From the NCBI RefSeq assembly GCF_024539815.1, contig NZ_JAHHIU010000116.1, positions 1-46,989 on the forward strand: 46,989 nt of DNA. Reading direction: 5' to 3'. The DNA comes from Streptomyces hayashii. GTDB lineage: Bacteria; Actinomycetota; Actinomycetes; Streptomycetales; Streptomycetaceae. Below are positions 30,316 through 38,740 of the stretch, in pieces. Both the position numbers and the translations under genes were made by a program. Within the stretch, counting starts at the first letter, position 1. The number at the start of each line of letters is the position of its first letter. A model generated the notes under the pieces. That model searched no databases and was not told the DNA's origin. It saw only the letters and a program-made list of their open reading frames with translations.

Positions 30316-32862
30316 TCAGTCCTGCGCCGTCGCGACCGTCACCGCTCGCACCCTCAGGGCCGTCCGCCCCGGCACACTGGTGGCGACGAGGGCGAGCAGT
30401 CCGGCTCCGGCGACCACCGTGGCGTACGCGAGGGGGACGACCGCCGGGGCCGCCCGCCCCGTCATGCCCACGCTGAACGCGGTCAGGGCGGCCAGGGCGA
30501 TGCCGCTGCCCAGGCCGACGGCGACGAGAAGGACCGACAGCGCCTCGGTGCGCAGCATGCGCAGTACCTGACGGCGGGTCGCCCCCGCCAGACGCAGCAG
30601 CGCGAACTCGCGGACGCGCTCGGAGACCGACATGGCCAGCGTGTTGACCACGGCGATCGCCGTGAACGCCAGGACGAGGCCCATGGCCAGGAAGTTGACC
30701 TCGGCGTTCGCCTGTCGCCGCTCGGCCTGCAGCGTGTCGGCGTCGGCCGGCGAGATCACCGCCAGTCCCGGGAACTCACGCAGCGTAGTCGAGAGTTGTG
30801 TCTGTGTACGGGCCGTGCTGACGAGGAGGGAGGAAGAGAGCGGATTGTCGACGTGACGGGCGATCAGGTCGTGCGCGAAGGTGAGGTCTCCGAAGCCGAG
30901 GCCCCGGGCGTAGACGGCGGCGACGGCCAGTGTGGCGGGCGTGCCGTCGCCCAGCGTGAGTTTCAGGATGCTCCCGGGCGTCAGGTGCAGCTGGTCCGCG
31001 GCCAGTTCGCTCACGGCGACGCTGTGCTCGGTGAGCTTGCCCAGCGAGCCCGCGGTGACGTCCGGATCCCAGGTGCGGGACAGGCCCGCCGGGGTGACGC
31101 CCTGGGCGGCGTACTTGTCCAGCCCGACCCGCACGGTCGTGCGGACCACTTCGGTGACGACGGTGTGCTGCGTACGGAGCCGTCGCGCCGCCTCGCCCGG
31201 AACGCCGGGTCCCTGCGAGGCCACGACCCAGTCGGCACGCACGCCTTCGCGGGCCTGGGCCCGGGCCGCGTCGCCGAGAGTGGGCTGCACGAACAGCACC
31301 GTGCAGGCCATGCCGACGAGCAGGGTGAGAGGGGTGACGACGGAAGCCATGCGGAGGGCGTTGCCGCGGAGGTTGGCGGTGGCGAGCCGACCGCAGGGAC
31401 CGGTCAGGCGGAGCGGACCGGCGAGGACGAGGACGGCCGCCCTGACCAGTAGCGGTCCGAGCAGAGCGACGGAGGTGGACAGCACGACCACGGCGAGGAA
31501 CGTCACGGGGGTCGAGGCGGGCTCGGTGCGCAGGACGCTCAGCAGGGCGACGAGGACGGCACCGCCGGCGAGCAGCAGCAGACCGGCGGCGAGGCGGCCC
31601 CAGCCGGGCCTGGTGCGCTCCGTGCGGGCCTCGGCGAGCGCCTCCGCCGGGCGGATGCGGGCCACCCGGCGGGAGGCGATCCGGGCTGACGCCCAGGCGC
31701 CGAGCACGGTCGCGGCGACGGCGGCGAGCGGCGGCAGCGCGCCCACCGTGTGCTCCAGCGTGGCGGGCACGGCGCCCAGGGCGACGAACCTGCCGTGCAG
31801 CCAACCGCCCAGCGGTATCCCCAGGAGCGCCCCGGCCGTGCCCGCGGCCAGGCCCACGATCAGGGCCTCACGTCCGAGAAGCCTGCGGATCTGCCCCGAG
31901 GTGGCGGCGACGGCGCGCAGCAGTGCGAGTTCGCGGTGGCGCTGCTGAACGGAGAGCGCGAAGGTCCCGACGACCACCAGGACCGCCACCAGCAGCGAGG
32001 TGCCGCCCATGGCTCCGCCCATGCTCACCAGCTTGGTGCGAGCCGCGGCGGCGTCCAGGAACTCGACCGGACCACGGCCGTCCCCTGCGCTGACCTGGGC
32101 GCCGGTGCCGTGCAGCGCCGTGACCACGGCGGCTCGGAGCCGGCCCGGGTCGATGCCCGGCTTCGCGAACACGCCGAACGCCGTGACCTGCCCGGGGCGT
32201 GCGGCGAGCCGGTGCGCCTCCGCGGTGGAGAAGAAGAGGGAGGTCTGATGGCGTACGGCGGTGTCGGGGGCGGCGACGCCGGAGACGCGGTAGGTGCGCG
32301 GCGCGTGTGTCGACTGGACGGTGAGCCGGTCGCCGGGTGCGAGGTGGGCGCGTTCGGCGAGGGCGTCGTCGACGACCACGTCGGTGGCGGCCGCGGGAGC
32401 GGCGCCGGCGGTGAGCCGGTACGGCGTCAGCACGGCGGACTCCCAGGCGTGCCCGTAGGCGGATCCACCGTCCGCAGTAGCGTCGACCGGTCGCCCTTCG
32501 GGGCTCAACGGCTGGGCGGGGAAGGTGAGTTCGGGGACGATGCGAGCGACCCCGGGGGCGCCGGCCAGTCTTCCCTCCAGGTCGGCCGGCAACCACGCGC
32601 GTTCGGCCATGGGTTTGGCCTTGCGCTTGACCTTGGTCCTGCCTTTCTTGTGCTTGACGGTGGTCAGGTGGACGTTCTGGTCGGCGGAGACCACCACCGG
32701 CGCCGCGGCATAACGCTCGGGGCGAATGGCCCCCCTCAGTCCCGTCTCCAGGAGCGTGCCGCAGGCGGTGATCAGGGCGGCCGCGCACATCAAGGCGAGA
32801 AAGGCGCCGAGGAACCCCGTCTTACGGGCGCGGACGGTCTTCAGGGCGTAGCGCAGCATCAT
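30316..32862 (-). CDS. FtsX/MacB-type ABC transporter permease without adjacent ATPase
   Basis: This 848-residue membrane protein starts with a transmembrane segment (about 15-37), then a large extracytoplasmic domain and two FtsX-like four-helix units: one near 285-400 (GTFALSVQQRHRELALLRAVAATSGQIRRLLG) and one at the C-terminus (about 700-840, with VREFALLRLAGATRRQVLRML). The HRELALLRAVGA-type loops normally contact an ABC ATPase, but no ATPase gene lies beside it. Its ATG ATG start overlaps the regulator stop. Exporters of this family move antibiotics or lipoproteins; the substrate is unknown. Confidence 0.85.
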   Translation of the reverse strand: MMLRYALKTVRARKTGFLGAFLALMCAAALITACGTLLETGLRGAIRPERYAAAPVVVSADQNVHLTTVKHKKGRTKVKRKAKPMAERAWLPADLEGRLAGAPGVARIVPELTFPAQPLSPEGRPVDATADGGSAYGHAWESAVLTPYRLTAGAAPAAATDVVVDDALAERAHLAPGDRLTVQSTHAPRTYRVSGVAAPDTAVRHQTSLFFSTAEAHRLAARPGQVTAFGVFAKPGIDPGRLRAAVVTALHGTGAQVSAGDGRGPVEFLDAAAARTKLVSMGGAMGGTSLLVAVLVVVGTFALSVQQRHRELALLRAVAATSGQIRRLLGREALIVGLAAGTAGALLGIPLGGWLHGRFVALGAVPATLEHTVGALPPLAAVAATVLGAWASARIASRRVARIRPAEALAEARTERTRPGWGRLAAGLLLLAGGAVLVALLSVLRTEPASTPVTFLAVVVLSTSVALLGPLLVRAAVLVLAGPLRLTGPCGRLATANLRGNALRMASVVTPLTLLVGMACTVLFVQPTLGDAARAQAREGVRADWVVASQGPGVPGEAARRLRTQHTVVTEVVRTTVRVGLDKYAAQGVTPAGLSRTWDPDVTAGSLGKLTEHSVAVSELAADQLHLTPGSILKLTLGDGTPATLAVAAVYARGLGFGDLTFAHDLIARHVDNPLSSSLLVSTARTQTQLSTTLREFPGLAVISPADADTLQAERRQANAEVNFLAMGLVLAFTAIAVVNTLAMSVSERVREFALLRLAGATRRQVLRMLRTEALSVLLVAVGLGSGIALAALTAFSVGMTGRAAPAVVPLAYATVVAGAGLLALVATSVPGRTALRVRAVTVATAQD

Positions 32863-33575
32863 GACGGATCCGTCTCTTTTGTGTCGTCCGGAGCGGCGAG
32901 GTGTGCGGACACGTCAGGACGCTCGGGAGCGGGATGGGCGAAGAACCGGGTCAGGACGGTGCGTGCGCCGGGCGGGGTCCGGGACTCGGGCCGCTTGTAG
33001 CGGTTGAGGAGGGCGATGTACTCCTCGAAGAACTCCCTCAGTTCGGGCAGTGTGAGACGGACGGCTGCACGGGAGTAGGGAAACGCGTCGCCCCAGGGGT
33101 CGCCGTCCGGGGCGTCCCGCTGAAGCCGTTCGAAGAGATCCACGTCGGCGGCGTAGGCGTGATGGTTCAGCTCGTCCATCACCTGCCGCATCTCGGGACT
33201 CTGGCGGCTGCGCGGCGGGAATCGACGGTCACCGGGAACGGCCCGCCACCAGCGCTCGCGATGAGCGGACGGCTCCGCGCCCCCAGCCGGTCGCTGCTCG
33301 CCGTCCGTCTCCTCGACGAAGCCGTATCTGGCGAGTTCACGCAAGTGATAGCTGGTGGACCCGGTGTTCAGGCCGAGTGCTCGGGCGAGCGTCGCCGACG
33401 TGGCGGGTCCGTGCAGCGTGAGATGTTCGAGCATGCGCTGGCGACGAGGCTGCGCGAGCGCCTTGAGAGTGGCGAGGTCACGCAGTTCGACGGGCGCCTT
33501 GAGCGTGGCGGGGCCGCCCGGCTCGACGGGTGCCGCGGGCTCGAAGGCTCCGGGTTCCTGAGGCGTTCGGGGCAT
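32859..33575 (-). CDS. ArsR-like winged-helix transcriptional regulator
   Basis: This 238-residue protein has an N-terminal winged helix (about 30-105): LKALAQPRRQRMLEHLTLHGPATSATLARALGLNTGSTSYHLREL, with the ArsR-type HTH and STSYHLREL recognition helix. The rest is a helical region without a recognised domain. ATG 33575 was chosen as the conserved start; GTG 33611 in the same frame would encode part of the palindrome at 33581-33608. The gene is coupled to the permease by stop-start overlap, so it probably controls that gene and itself. Confidence 0.82.
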   Translation of the reverse strand: MPRTPQEPGAFEPAAPVEPGGPATLKAPVELRDLATLKALAQPRRQRMLEHLTLHGPATSATLARALGLNTGSTSYHLRELARYGFVEETDGEQRPAGGAEPSAHRERWWRAVPGDRRFPPRSRQSPEMRQVMDELNHHAYAADVDLFERLQRDAPDGDPWGDAFPYSRAAVRLTLPELREFFEEYIALLNRYKRPESRTPPGARTVLTRFFAHPAPERPDVSAHLAAPDDTKETDPS

Positions 33576-33580
33576 GTCCA

Positions 33581-33608
33581 CACACTCGCCTGTGCACAGG
33601 CGAGTGTG
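33581..33608. promoter_or_regulatory. 28-bp perfect palindrome at the regulator start (candidate operator)
   Basis: CACACTCGCCTG, TGCA, CAGGCGAGTGTG reads the same on both strands over 28 bp and ends 5 bases before the regulator ATG. Its length and position are those of an autoregulatory operator. Confidence 0.7.
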
Positions 33609-33715
33609 CACTGCGGTGATCCGGTGTCCTCAGTGGGGGGTTGTCCCCACCTTGCGGCCGCGCTCGGCGCGCTGCGGCCCGGGCCCCGCCCTCGGCTGCG
33701 CTCGGGGCCGTCAGG
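33609..33715 (-). other. regulator promoter / recX terminator region
   Basis: This 107-base gap contains GTGGGG-6 bases-CCCCAC (33633-33650) and further GC-rich inverted repeats near 33655-33690, which may end recX transcription, and it must also hold the promoter of the ArsR-like gene. Confidence 0.35.
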
Positions 33716-34507
33716 TCAGAACCCGTCGTTCTCCAGGAACTCCGTGTCCTCGCCCTCTTCTTCCAACGCCTGGCGGACCACCCGCAGGGCCATGCCCTCG
33801 GGGTAGCCCTTGCGCGCGAGCATGCCGGCCAGGCGACGCAGCCGTTTGTCGCGGTCGAGTCCGCGGGTCGATCGCAGCTTGCGGGCGACGAGTTCGCGCG
33901 CCGTCTCCTCCTCCTGTTCGGAGTCGAGCCGGCCGACGGCCTCGTCGATCAGCGACGAGTCGACGCCCTTGGTCCGTAGCTCCCGGGCGAGGGCGCGCCG
34001 TGCCAGCCCTCTGCCGTGATGGCGGGACTCCACCCATGCGTCCGCGAAGGCGCTGTCGTTGATCAGCCCGACCTCCTCGAACCGCGAGAGCACCTCCTCC
34101 GCCACCTCGTCCGGGATCTCTCTTTTACGCAGCGCGTCCGCGAGTTGCTTGCGCGTGCGCGGGGTCCCGGTGAGCAGGCGCAGACAGATCGCCCGCGCCC
34201 GCTCAGCCGGGTCCCCTGAAGACGCCCCCTGCTCGGCCCTCGACGAGGAGGAGTCGCCTTCGTCCTCGACGGACGGTTCTCCGAAGCCGCGCCTACGGCG
34301 CCCACGCCCGCCAGATGGGCCGCCTTCGGCGCCGCGTCGCGTCCGTTCGCCACGGGGCCGGTCGTCGCCGTCCGCCCCCTCGCTTCGACGCCGGCCGCCT
34401 TCCGTCCGGTCGTCGCCGTCCTGGGCAAGGCCGCCGTCGACCCCGCTCTCCTCCTCACGGGGGATGTCGGGGTGGACGTACTCGGCCCAGTCGGTTCGTC
34501 GTGTCAC
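33716..34507 (-). CDS. recX: RecA regulatory protein RecX
   Basis: This 263-residue protein inhibits or modulates RecA filaments. The RecX three-helix repeats begin near residue 100 (AERARAICLRLLTGTPRTRKQLADALRKR) and run to the end (LARKGYPEGMALRVVRQAL). The first 95 residues are charged, Gly/Arg/Ser-rich and probably disordered, so it is longer than RecX of most bacteria. The start is GTG, 3 bases after the recA stop. The gene is cotranscribed with recA. Confidence 0.93.
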   Translation of the reverse strand: MTRRTDWAEYVHPDIPREEESGVDGGLAQDGDDRTEGGRRRSEGADGDDRPRGERTRRGAEGGPSGGRGRRRRGFGEPSVEDEGDSSSSRAEQGASSGDPAERARAICLRLLTGTPRTRKQLADALRKREIPDEVAEEVLSRFEEVGLINDSAFADAWVESRHHGRGLARRALARELRTKGVDSSLIDEAVGRLDSEQEEETARELVARKLRSTRGLDRDKRLRRLAGMLARKGYPEGMALRVVRQALEEEGEDTEFLENDGF

Positions 34508-34510
34508 GGA

Positions 34511-35638
34511 TCAGCTCTTGGCAGCCGCGGCCTTGGTCCTGGCGGTCTTGGCGGCGGCGGCCGGCACCGCCTTGGCGGCGTCGTCCGACGTGCCGGCAGC
34601 CACCACGGCGTCCGGGCCCGGTTCGGCGGCGGGCTCCTCGGGACGCACGCCGACGCCCAGCTTCTCCTTGATCTTCTTCTCGATCTCGTTGGCGAGATCG
34701 GGGTTGTCCTTCAGGAAGTTGCGGGCGTTCTCCTTGCCCTGGCCGAGCTGGTCGCCCTCGTACGTGTACCAGGCGCCGGCCTTGCGGACGAAGCCGTTCT
34801 CCACGCCCATGTCGATCAGGCCGCCCTCGCGGCTGATGCCCTGACCGTAGAGGATGTCGAACTCGGCCTGCTTGAAGGGCGGTGCGACCTTGTTCTTGAC
34901 GACCTTGACGCGGGTGCGGTTGCCGACCGCGTCCGTGCCGTCCTTCAGGGTCTCGATGCGGCGGATGTCGAGCCGCACCGAGGCGTAGAACTTCAGCGCC
35001 CGGCCGCCGGTGGTGGTCTCCGGGGAGCCGAACATCACGCCGATCTTCTCGCGGAGCTGGTTGATGAAGATCGCGGTGGTCTTGGACTGGTTGAGCGCGC
35101 TGGTGATCTTCCGCAGGGCCTGGCTCATCAGACGGGCCTGGAGACCGACGTGGCTGTCGCCCATCTCGCCCTCGATCTCCGCGCGCGGCACGAGTGCGGC
35201 GACGGAGTCGATGACGATCAGGTCGAGGGCGCCGGAGCGGACCAGCATGTCCACGATCTCAAGGGCCTGCTCGCCGTTGTCGGGCTGGGAGAGGATCAGG
35301 TTGTCGATGTCGACGCCGAGCTTCTTCGCGTACTCGGGGTCGAGTGCGTGCTCCGCGTCCACGAAGGCGACCTGGCCGCCGGCCTTCTGCGCGTTCGCCA
35401 CGGCGTGCAGCGTCAGCGTCGTCTTACCGGAGGACTCCGGGCCGTACACCTCGACCACGCGGCCACGCGGCAGACCGCCGACGCCGAGAGCGACGTCGAG
35501 TGCGGTCGATCCGGTGGGGATGACCTCGATGGGCTCGTTCGGCCGCTCGCCGAGCCGCATCACGGCGCCCTTGCCGAACTGCCGTTCAATCTGTGCGAGT
35601 GCGGCATCCAGAGCCTTCTCGCGGTCGGTTCCTGCCAT
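34511..35638 (-). CDS. recA: recombinase RecA
   Basis: This 375-residue protein forms DNA strand-exchange filaments and stimulates LexA self-cleavage. Walker A is GPESSGKT (66-73), and the ATP-binding NQLREKIGVMFG segment is present. The C-terminal tail is Ala/Lys/Thr-rich (PAAAAKTARTKAAAAK), as in other Streptomyces. ATG 35638 was chosen because GGTGGAACC lies just upstream; the frame is open to 35704. Two damage promoters are seen upstream: a RecA-NDp box at 35682-35704 and a LexA-like box at 35803-35814. recX follows. Confidence 0.97.
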   Translation of the reverse strand: MAGTDREKALDAALAQIERQFGKGAVMRLGERPNEPIEVIPTGSTALDVALGVGGLPRGRVVEVYGPESSGKTTLTLHAVANAQKAGGQVAFVDAEHALDPEYAKKLGVDIDNLILSQPDNGEQALEIVDMLVRSGALDLIVIDSVAALVPRAEIEGEMGDSHVGLQARLMSQALRKITSALNQSKTTAIFINQLREKIGVMFGSPETTTGGRALKFYASVRLDIRRIETLKDGTDAVGNRTRVKVVKNKVAPPFKQAEFDILYGQGISREGGLIDMGVENGFVRKAGAWYTYEGDQLGQGKENARNFLKDNPDLANEIEKKIKEKLGVGVRPEEPAAEPGPDAVVAAGTSDDAAKAVPAAAAKTARTKAAAAKS

Positions 35639-35681
35639 GGGTTCCACCCGATTTGCTTGAGTCGATCGCTTCACGTCAAAG

Positions 35682-35704
35682 ACGCTAACGCCTGCCACTG
35701 ACAA
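35682..35704 (-). promoter_or_regulatory. RecA-NDp (PafBC-type) promoter of recA
   Basis: Minus strand TTGTCAGTG, 8 bases (GCAGGCGT) and TAGCGT match tTGTCRGTG-N8-TAnnnT at every fixed position. Transcription would start about 37 bases before ATG. This is the LexA-independent DNA-damage promoter known from mycobacterial recA. Confidence 0.85.
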
Positions 35705-35802
35705 TGCGCCTCGACGCCGGTTCGGCCTGTGGATAACTCATGCGCTTACCGCCCCAAAACGGGACGGAACACTCGCCGTGAGCCGTGCCGGAGCTTCCAT
35801 CA

Positions 35803-35814
35803 GAATGGATGTTC
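35803..35814. promoter_or_regulatory. LexA (SOS) box upstream of recA
   Basis: Minus strand GAACATCCATTC matches GAAC-N4-GTTC with one mismatch. It is about 165 bases upstream of the recA ATG and 150 upstream of the divergent membrane-protein gene, so it may serve a second recA promoter. Confidence 0.6.
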
Positions 35815-35964
35815 GATTTTCGTGTCAAGCGCACCACGCGGCACTTCCGAGGCTACGTTCACGAGCCGACGAAGCCACGGGCCGCCCGGCTGCTTCCCCG
35901 GGCGTACCGCGGATGTCTCCGCCCGCACGACGACTGCGCTCGGGGCGGCCGGGAGGCTCGGTGC

Positions 35965-36789
35965 ATGGACGTGGACGAGCAGAAGAGCAGGCCGCCCCTC
36001 GGCGGGACCGACGGCGGGGTCATGAGCCGCCCCCCGGATCTGGCTGACGGGTACGGGCGCCCTCTCCACCGCCTCTACAGGACGACCGCGCTCCTGCTGA
36101 TCCTCTCCGGTCTCTTCCATCTGGTGGTCTTCGCCGTCGACGGCGGCCCGTGGAACGGCCCCGTCTCCTGGCGCAAGCCCGTCACCTTCGGGCTCTCCTT
36201 CGGGGTGACGCTCCTGGCGGTCGTCCAGGTCTCGTCGTATCTGCGGACCGGACAGCGGCTGCGTACCGCGCTGCTCGGGGTCTTCGCCGCCGACTGCGTC
36301 GTGGAGGTCGGGGGCATCACCCTTCAGGCGTGGCGCGGAGTGCCCTCGCACCTGGACATGGAGACGCCCTTCGACACGGCGGTGTCCATGACCCTCGCGG
36401 TCGGCGGCGGCGTCCTGGCTGTGCTGCTCGCCGTGCTCGCCGCGATCTCCTTCCGGCGCCGGCCGACGGGCCCGGCCGGGATGGCGCTCGCGGTGCGCTC
36501 CGGCTTCGCGATCCTGCTCGTCGCGCTCGCCTCGGGAGCGGCGATGATCGCGCGCGGTGTCGTGCTCACCCGCACCGGCCATCAGGCGGCCGCGTACAGC
36601 TCGACGGCGCCGCTCAAGCCTCTGCACGGGGTCTGCCTGCATGCAGTCCTGGTGCTTCCCGCGCTGGCCTGGCTGCTGTCCCGCACGTCCTGGAGCGAGA
36701 CGGCGCGATGGCGGATCGTGGCCGCCGCGGTGGGCTGCTACGCGGTCGCGGTCGCCGCGGCCGGGGTGTGGGCCGTCCGCACCTACTGA
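35965..36789 (+). CDS. seven-segment integral membrane protein, unknown function
   Basis: This 274-residue protein has about seven hydrophobic segments from residue 30 onward (LHRLYRTTALLLILSGLFHLVVFA, then FGLSFGVTLLAVVQVSSYL and others, ending CYAVAVAAAGVWAV). The first 28 residues are polar. No enzyme motif was recognised. ATG 35965 has GGGAGG 8 bases upstream; ATG 36022 is an alternative and the frame is open to 35785 through the LexA-box region. It diverges from recA. Confidence 0.75.
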   Translation: MDVDEQKSRPPLGGTDGGVMSRPPDLADGYGRPLHRLYRTTALLLILSGLFHLVVFAVDGGPWNGPVSWRKPVTFGLSFGVTLLAVVQVSSYLRTGQRLRTALLGVFAADCVVEVGGITLQAWRGVPSHLDMETPFDTAVSMTLAVGGGVLAVLLAVLAAISFRRRPTGPAGMALAVRSGFAILLVALASGAAMIARGVVLTRTGHQAAAYSSTAPLKPLHGVCLHAVLVLPALAWLLSRTSWSETARWRIVAAAVGCYAVAVAAAGVWAVRTY

Positions 36790-36816
36790 GGCGCCGGCGC
36801 CCTCACGCGCGTGCTC

Positions 36817-36960
36817 CTCAGCCGGTCCGACCATGGCCTGCCGGTCTCCGTCACGGGGCCGTCAGCCGGTCCGCCCGTGGCCTGTGCCGGGCCTCCTTCG
36901 CGAGGCCGTCAGCCGGACCCGCCGGATCCCCGTCGCGGGCCTCTCGTCCGGTCCCGGCCC
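36817..36960. repeat. degenerate about-45-bp repeats between convergent genes
   Basis: Three imperfect units beginning TCAGCCGGwCC start near 36817, 36866 and 36908. The last one runs into the 3' end of the AI-2E-type gene and encodes part of its basic tail. Near the preceding stop codon is an imperfect palindrome TGAGG-CGCC-GGCG-CCTCA (about 36788-36806). Confidence 0.4.
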
Positions 36961-38174
36961 CGGGTCCACAGTCCGCGCGCGCGGACGAGCGGTCCCGGCT
37001 CCTCGCCGCGGTCGCGGTGGCCGTGGACGCGGGGATCGTCCATGACGGCGTAGCGCTTGACGTAGGCGCCCAGGAACGCCTGCAGCGTGGCGACCGCCGG
37101 GATGGCGATCAACGCCCCTACGGCGCCCAGGAGCGCGGTGCCGGCGATGACGGAGCCGAAGGCGACGGCGGGGTGGATGTCGACGGACTTGGACGTCAGC
37201 TTGGGCTGCACCATGTAGTTCTCGAACTGCTGGTAGACCACGACGAAGATCAGCACCCAGAGCGCGTACAGGGGCGAGACCGTGAACGCGATCAGCATGG
37301 GCAGGGCGCCCGCGAGATAGGTCCCGATGGTGGGGATGAACTGCGAGACCACGCCCACCCACACGGCGAGCACGGGCGCGTACGGGATGCCGAGGGCCTG
37401 CAGCAACACGTAGTGCGCCACGCCGGAGATCAACGCCATCAGCCCGCGCGAGTAGAGGTAGCCGCCGGTCTTGTCGACGGCGATCTCCCAGGCGCGCAGC
37501 ACCTCCGCCTGCTTGGCCGGCGGCAGGACGGAGCACAGTGCGCGGCGCAGCCGCGGTCCGTCGGCGGCGAAGTAGAACGAGAACAGGGCGATCGTCAGCA
37601 GCTGGAAGAGACCGCCGAGGACCTGGGTGGAGACGTCCAGCACGCCCGCGGCGCTGTTCTGGGCGTATTTCTTCAGCCAGTTGGAGTGGAGCAGGCCCTC
37701 CTGGATGTCCACGCGCCTGAGTTCGGTGTGGAACGTGGTGTTGACCCAGTGGATCACCGAGTCCAGGTACTCCGGAAAGCCCTCGATCATCTTGATGATC
37801 TGTCCGGCGAGCATCGAGCCGAGCAACGTGAAGAAACCGGCCAGGGCGATCAGCAGGCCGAAGAAGACGAGGAAGGTGGCGAGCCCCCTCCGCATCCCCC
37901 GGGCGGCCATCCGGCTGACCGCCGGTTCTATCGCGAGGGCCAGGAAGAACGCGATGAGGATGTTGAGCAGCAGACCGATGAGCTGATGGAAGGCCCAGGT
38001 GCCCAGTTGGAACGCGGCGACGAGGGCGAGAGCGAGCACCATGGCGCGCGGGAGCCAGCGCGGCATGTGCGCGTGCCCGGCGTCGCCCTCGTTCGGGGGC
38101 GGTTCCGGGGGCGGCGTCATGCCGGGCGGGGATGCGTTCCGGACGGTCTGCCCGGTCTCGTCAGTGGGTGCCAC
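36909..38174 (-). CDS. AI-2E family transporter (UPF0118)
   Basis: This 421-residue membrane protein has a Pro/Gly-rich N-terminus, about eight transmembrane segments from residue 42 (MVLALALVAAFQLGTWAFHQLI) and the family signatures VVSQFIPTIGTYLAGALPMLIAF and VVYQQFENYMVQPKLTSKSVDIHP. Members export AI-2-like molecules, peptides or Na+/H+, so the name alone does not give a substrate. The C-terminal 55 residues are Arg/Gly-rich and cytoplasmic. The GTG start has no strong ribosome binding site; ATG at residue 19 or 37 is possible. Confidence 0.85.
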   Translation of the reverse strand: MAPTDETGQTVRNASPPGMTPPPEPPPNEGDAGHAHMPRWLPRAMVLALALVAAFQLGTWAFHQLIGLLLNILIAFFLALAIEPAVSRMAARGMRRGLATFLVFFGLLIALAGFFTLLGSMLAGQIIKMIEGFPEYLDSVIHWVNTTFHTELRRVDIQEGLLHSNWLKKYAQNSAAGVLDVSTQVLGGLFQLLTIALFSFYFAADGPRLRRALCSVLPPAKQAEVLRAWEIAVDKTGGYLYSRGLMALISGVAHYVLLQALGIPYAPVLAVWVGVVSQFIPTIGTYLAGALPMLIAFTVSPLYALWVLIFVVVYQQFENYMVQPKLTSKSVDIHPAVAFGSVIAGTALLGAVGALIAIPAVATLQAFLGAYVKRYAVMDDPRVHGHRDRGEEPGPLVRARGLWTRGRDRTRGPRRGSGGSG

Positions 38175-38234
38175 GGAGCAAGTCTCGCCTACGCCACCGA
38201 CAATCGGGGAACCGCCTGCGATCGTCGATCAGGG

Positions 38235-38429
38235 TCAGCGCATCTCCTGCGGAACGTTCATCACCAGGCACACCACACGCCACACGTCCTTGGCGTCCCA
38301 GCCGTCTGCCAGCGCCTGGTGCACCGTTCGCCCGCCGAGCTCCGCCATCACGTGATCGCGCGCGAAGGTTTCGGCGTATTCCGTGCCGAAGTGCTCGTCC
38401 ATCCGCTGCCAGAACACCGTCAACCGCAT
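38235..38429 (-). CDS. DUF3046 protein
   Basis: This 64-residue protein begins MRLTVFWQRMDEHFGTEYAETFARDHV, the standard start and length for the actinobacterial DUF3046 family. It contains HQALADGWDAKDVWRVVC and ends NVPQEMR. The function is unknown; in Streptomyces it lies near recA. ATG 38429 has GGAG 8 bases upstream. The first 28 bases of the gene also occur at 38741-38768, next to an integrase remnant, so its 5' end seems to have been a recombination site. Confidence 0.9.
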   Translation of the reverse strand: MRLTVFWQRMDEHFGTEYAETFARDHVMAELGGRTVHQALADGWDAKDVWRVVCLVMNVPQEMR

Positions 38430-38431
38430 GA
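38404..38431 (-). repeat. 28-bp direct repeat, copy at the DUF3046 start (candidate attachment site)
   Basis: Matches 38741-38768 at 26 of 28 positions in the same orientation. It contains the DUF3046 start codon and encodes MRLTVFWQR. Confidence 0.65.
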
Positions 38432-38473
38432 GTTCCGCTCCATAACCGCCGTGACCTGCATGTTTCCCGCCCT

Positions 38474-38686
38474 TCACGCCCTTGCACGACCGTCAGGGGG
38501 ATTCCAGGGAGTTGCCTCCCCGCTGAACCAAGCATCCATGGCGGCGCGACCACGCGTGCCTGCGCCGGGCATGAAGTGCATGTATGTACGCAGAGTAGAG
38601 CCGGGGCCGGCGTGCCCGGGCCGGCGGGCGAGGGAGACGATCGACTCTCCGGCTTCGAGCGGGACGCCGGCGCAGGTGCCGCACAA
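38474..38686 (-). pseudogene. tyrosine recombinase (integrase) C-terminal remnant
   Basis: About 70 codons match the C-terminal end of tyrosine integrases: LEAGESIVSLARRPGHAGPG, then STLRTYMHFMPGAGTRG. The box with GH and the catalytic tyrosine (TLRTY) remain, but everything upstream is gone. A TGA in the same frame lies a few codons before the conserved part, and there is no ATG or ribosome binding site. The remnant points toward the DUF3046 gene and sits between two 28-bp direct repeats, as expected for a decayed integrated element. Confidence 0.7.
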
Positions 38687-38740
38687 CAGTGCAGGTCATG
38701 GCACTGGCGGACGAACATGTCCGCGGGGCGACGGGTCTTC

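Noticed and set aside
38161..38185. TCGTCAGTG near the start of the AI-2E-type gene as a further RecA-NDp promoter
   Set aside because: It points the wrong way for the gene (plus strand) and no TAnnnT follows at 8 bases.
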